Below, piece by piece: positions 63,833 through 64,000 of a DNA stretch of 64,000 bases. The position numbers and the translations under genes were made by a program. The notes under the pieces were generated by a model that saw only the letters and a list, made by a program, of their open reading frames with translations, was not told the DNA's origin and did no database searches. Within the stretch, counting starts at the first letter, position 1; each line of letters starts with the position of its first letter. Source of the DNA: Perognathus longimembris pacificus (taxonomy: Eukaryota > Chordata > Mammalia > Rodentia > Heteromyidae); contig NC_063188.1 of the NCBI RefSeq assembly GCF_023159225.1, forward strand, positions 31,245,626 through 31,309,625, given 5' to 3'.

Positions 63833-64000
63833 CTGATACCAATTCAAATAAAACTATCATTCAAAGCTGTTTACATTCTTTACCAGCCTTATGATATAAC
63901 CAATAAATATTTGAGTATATTACGTCACATTGACTTTGTTGGCTCAAATATCACTTACTAAATAAGAAATTCATTATACTCAGTTCAGACTAAGCCTTGT

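Overview
This is mammalian nuclear DNA: AT-rich, full of LINEs, SINEs and microsatellites, with short coding exons bounded by GT/AG sites. The main gene is on the minus strand. Thirteen exons, each with canonical splice sites and joining in frame, encode the p21-binding region, autoinhibitory/linker region and most of the kinase domain of a group I p21-activated kinase. The signature [15 protein letters not shown], the acidic linker and the presence of both alternative exons known from PAK3 (21 aa and 15 aa) identify it as PAK3, which is X-linked in placental mammals. The first coding exon(s) lie beyond the right edge and the last exons (kinase C-lobe end) beyond the left edge.

The organism is most likely a rodent. 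The dominant SINE is a dimeric ID-like (tRNA-derived) element of about 190 bp, accompanied by B1-ID chimeric SINEs and a young L1 with a distinctive 3' end. I associate this combination with Geomyoidea (kangaroo rats, pocket mice, gophers). That assignment is from memory and is an inference.

Layout, left to right: 1-14009 is intron or downstream PAK3 sequence with SINEs, purine microsatellites and two repeat-free tracts that look like conserved noncoding DNA. 14010-20994 carries five kinase exons. The intron at 16340-20282 contains a separate, compact, intact-looking two-exon gene on the opposite (plus) strand (17687-18391) with TATA box, short intron and poly(A) signal. It encodes a predicted 172-residue, basic, Ala/Pro-rich protein that resembles spermatid basic proteins. 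21000-39114 is an 18 kb intron dense in retroelements, including an L1 with a 5' inversion and a recognisable target-site duplication. 39115-47624 holds the exons for the start of the kinase domain and the linker. 55011-63494 holds the autoinhibitory and p21-binding exons with the two brain-type cassette exons.

The most notable item is the nested plus-strand gene, for which I recognise no certain family. Next are several retrotransposition by-products that can be read in detail: two clear twin-primed (5'-inverted) L1s, a 93 bp L1/SINE chimera with a perfect target duplication, and two SINEs sharing one target duplication.
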